Below, in pieces: positions 63,626 to 64,000 of a stretch of DNA of 64,000 nt. Under the pieces are notes generated by a model, which did no database searches, was not told the origin of the DNA, and worked only from the letters and a program-made list of their open reading frames with translations. This DNA comes from Sporosarcina sp. P32b. Lineage in GTDB: Bacteria; Bacillota; Bacilli; Bacillales_A; Planococcaceae. Where the stretch lies: the NCBI RefSeq assembly GCF_002743335.1, contig NZ_PDZB01000005.1, positions 1 to 64,000 of the forward strand, written 5' to 3'. Positions within the stretch are counted from its first letter, which is position 1. Every line of letters begins with the position of its first letter. Both the position numbers and the translations under genes were made by a program.

Positions 63626-64000
63626 ATGGACAGGCGTTCTTGACCTCGTCATGGAAAATCGGCTAGGCCGCTCCGTGGCGAAAACTGTCTACTTCCAAGG
63701 CGCATTTAAAGTGATGCGTCCTGTCTATTTCAATAAGAATAGTTATCCATGCTATTATTTATTGAATCCTGGCGGTGGCTATTTAGATGGAGATCGGTAT
63801 CAAATGAAAGTCACACTTGGTGAGGGAGCTATGCTGACGTTGACGACCCAGTCATCCACGAAAGTATATAGAACGCCTACCAAGCCAGTGTACCAAGAGA
63901 CGATTTTCCGTATGAAAAAAGACAGTTATCTAGAGTACTTACCGGATGCACTGATTGCATACAAAGATGCCAGTTGTTATCAGAAAAATAGTATATATAT
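63618..64000 (+). CDS. ureD: Urease accessory protein UreD (5' part, cut by window end)
   Basis: The first 127 codons are present: [19 protein letters not shown] at the start, then [28 protein letters not shown] and [15 protein letters not shown], all typical of UreD (also called UreH). UreD is the scaffold that bridges urease to UreF and UreG and carries nickel. Position last in the operon, after ureG, is as in S. pasteurii. The rest lies beyond the window; no frameshift is seen in the visible part. Confidence 0.95.
   Translation, partial: MSEWTGVLDLVMENRLGRSVAKTVYFQGAFKVMRPVYFNKNSYPCYYLLNPGGGYLDGDRYQMKVTLGEGAMLTLTTQSSTKVYRTPTKPVYQETIFRMKKDSYLEYLPDALIAYKDASCYQKNSIY

Overview
The window is a housekeeping stretch of a low-to-moderate GC Firmicutes chromosome. 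Gene order (ctsR-mcsA-mcsB-clpC-radA-yacL-ispD-ispF-gltX-cysE-cysS-mrnC-rlmB-yacP-sigH-rpmG-secE-nusG-rplKAJL-rpoBC-str-S10-spc-alpha-ecfA1A2T-truA-rplM-rpsI) is that of Bacillales. The presence of sigH, the absence of disA between radA and yacL, and a complete urease operon suggest a Planococcaceae member such as Sporosarcina. This placement is inferred from protein similarity and synteny recalled from memory, not from a search.

Layout. 1-160: tandem palindromic intergenic repeats. 157-5692 (minus strand): a metH/yitJ methionine-synthesis operon behind a SAM-I (S-box) riboswitch. 5791-5988: a small two-helix membrane protein. 6057-7796: bioY-bioB with a BirA-type operator lying over its promoter. 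7999-12892: the CtsR heat-shock operon, with CtsR boxes before both ctsR and clpC. 12919-22397: DNA repair, isoprenoid, aminoacyl-tRNA synthetase and RNA maturation genes, including a Cys-specific T-box before cysE-cysS. 22402-31249: sigH, secE, nusG, four L-stalk/L10 ribosomal genes and rpoB. 31430-39715: rpoC, rpsL, rpsG, fusA and tuf. 39884-54250: the merged S10/spc/alpha ribosomal cluster. 54321-58790: the ECF transporter energising module, truA, rplM and rpsI. 59394-64000: ureABCEFG plus the 5' part of ureD, cut by the window end.

How the genes work together. Most of the window makes the transcription and translation machinery, with several autoregulatory leader RNAs (L10, L13, S10 and probable L1 sites) balancing ribosomal protein supply. 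BioY (6.1 kb) is a substrate-binding S component of the kind energised by the EcfA1-EcfA2-EcfT module at 54-57 kb. McsA, McsB, CtsR and ClpC form one protein-quality circuit. UreABC is the urease enzyme and UreEFGD its nickel-insertion machinery.

I found no mobile element, prophage, CRISPR array, rRNA or tRNA gene, and no clear new multi-gene system. The most unusual items are the palindromic repeat at 1-160, a switch-like leader before ecfA1, twin hairpin motifs before rplK and rplA, a structured element between bioB and ctsR, the replaced flap cysteine in UreC, and the absence of map and disA from their usual places. Many start codons were chosen from Shine-Dalgarno position and family N-termini, because longer open frames run upstream into promoters or leader RNAs.
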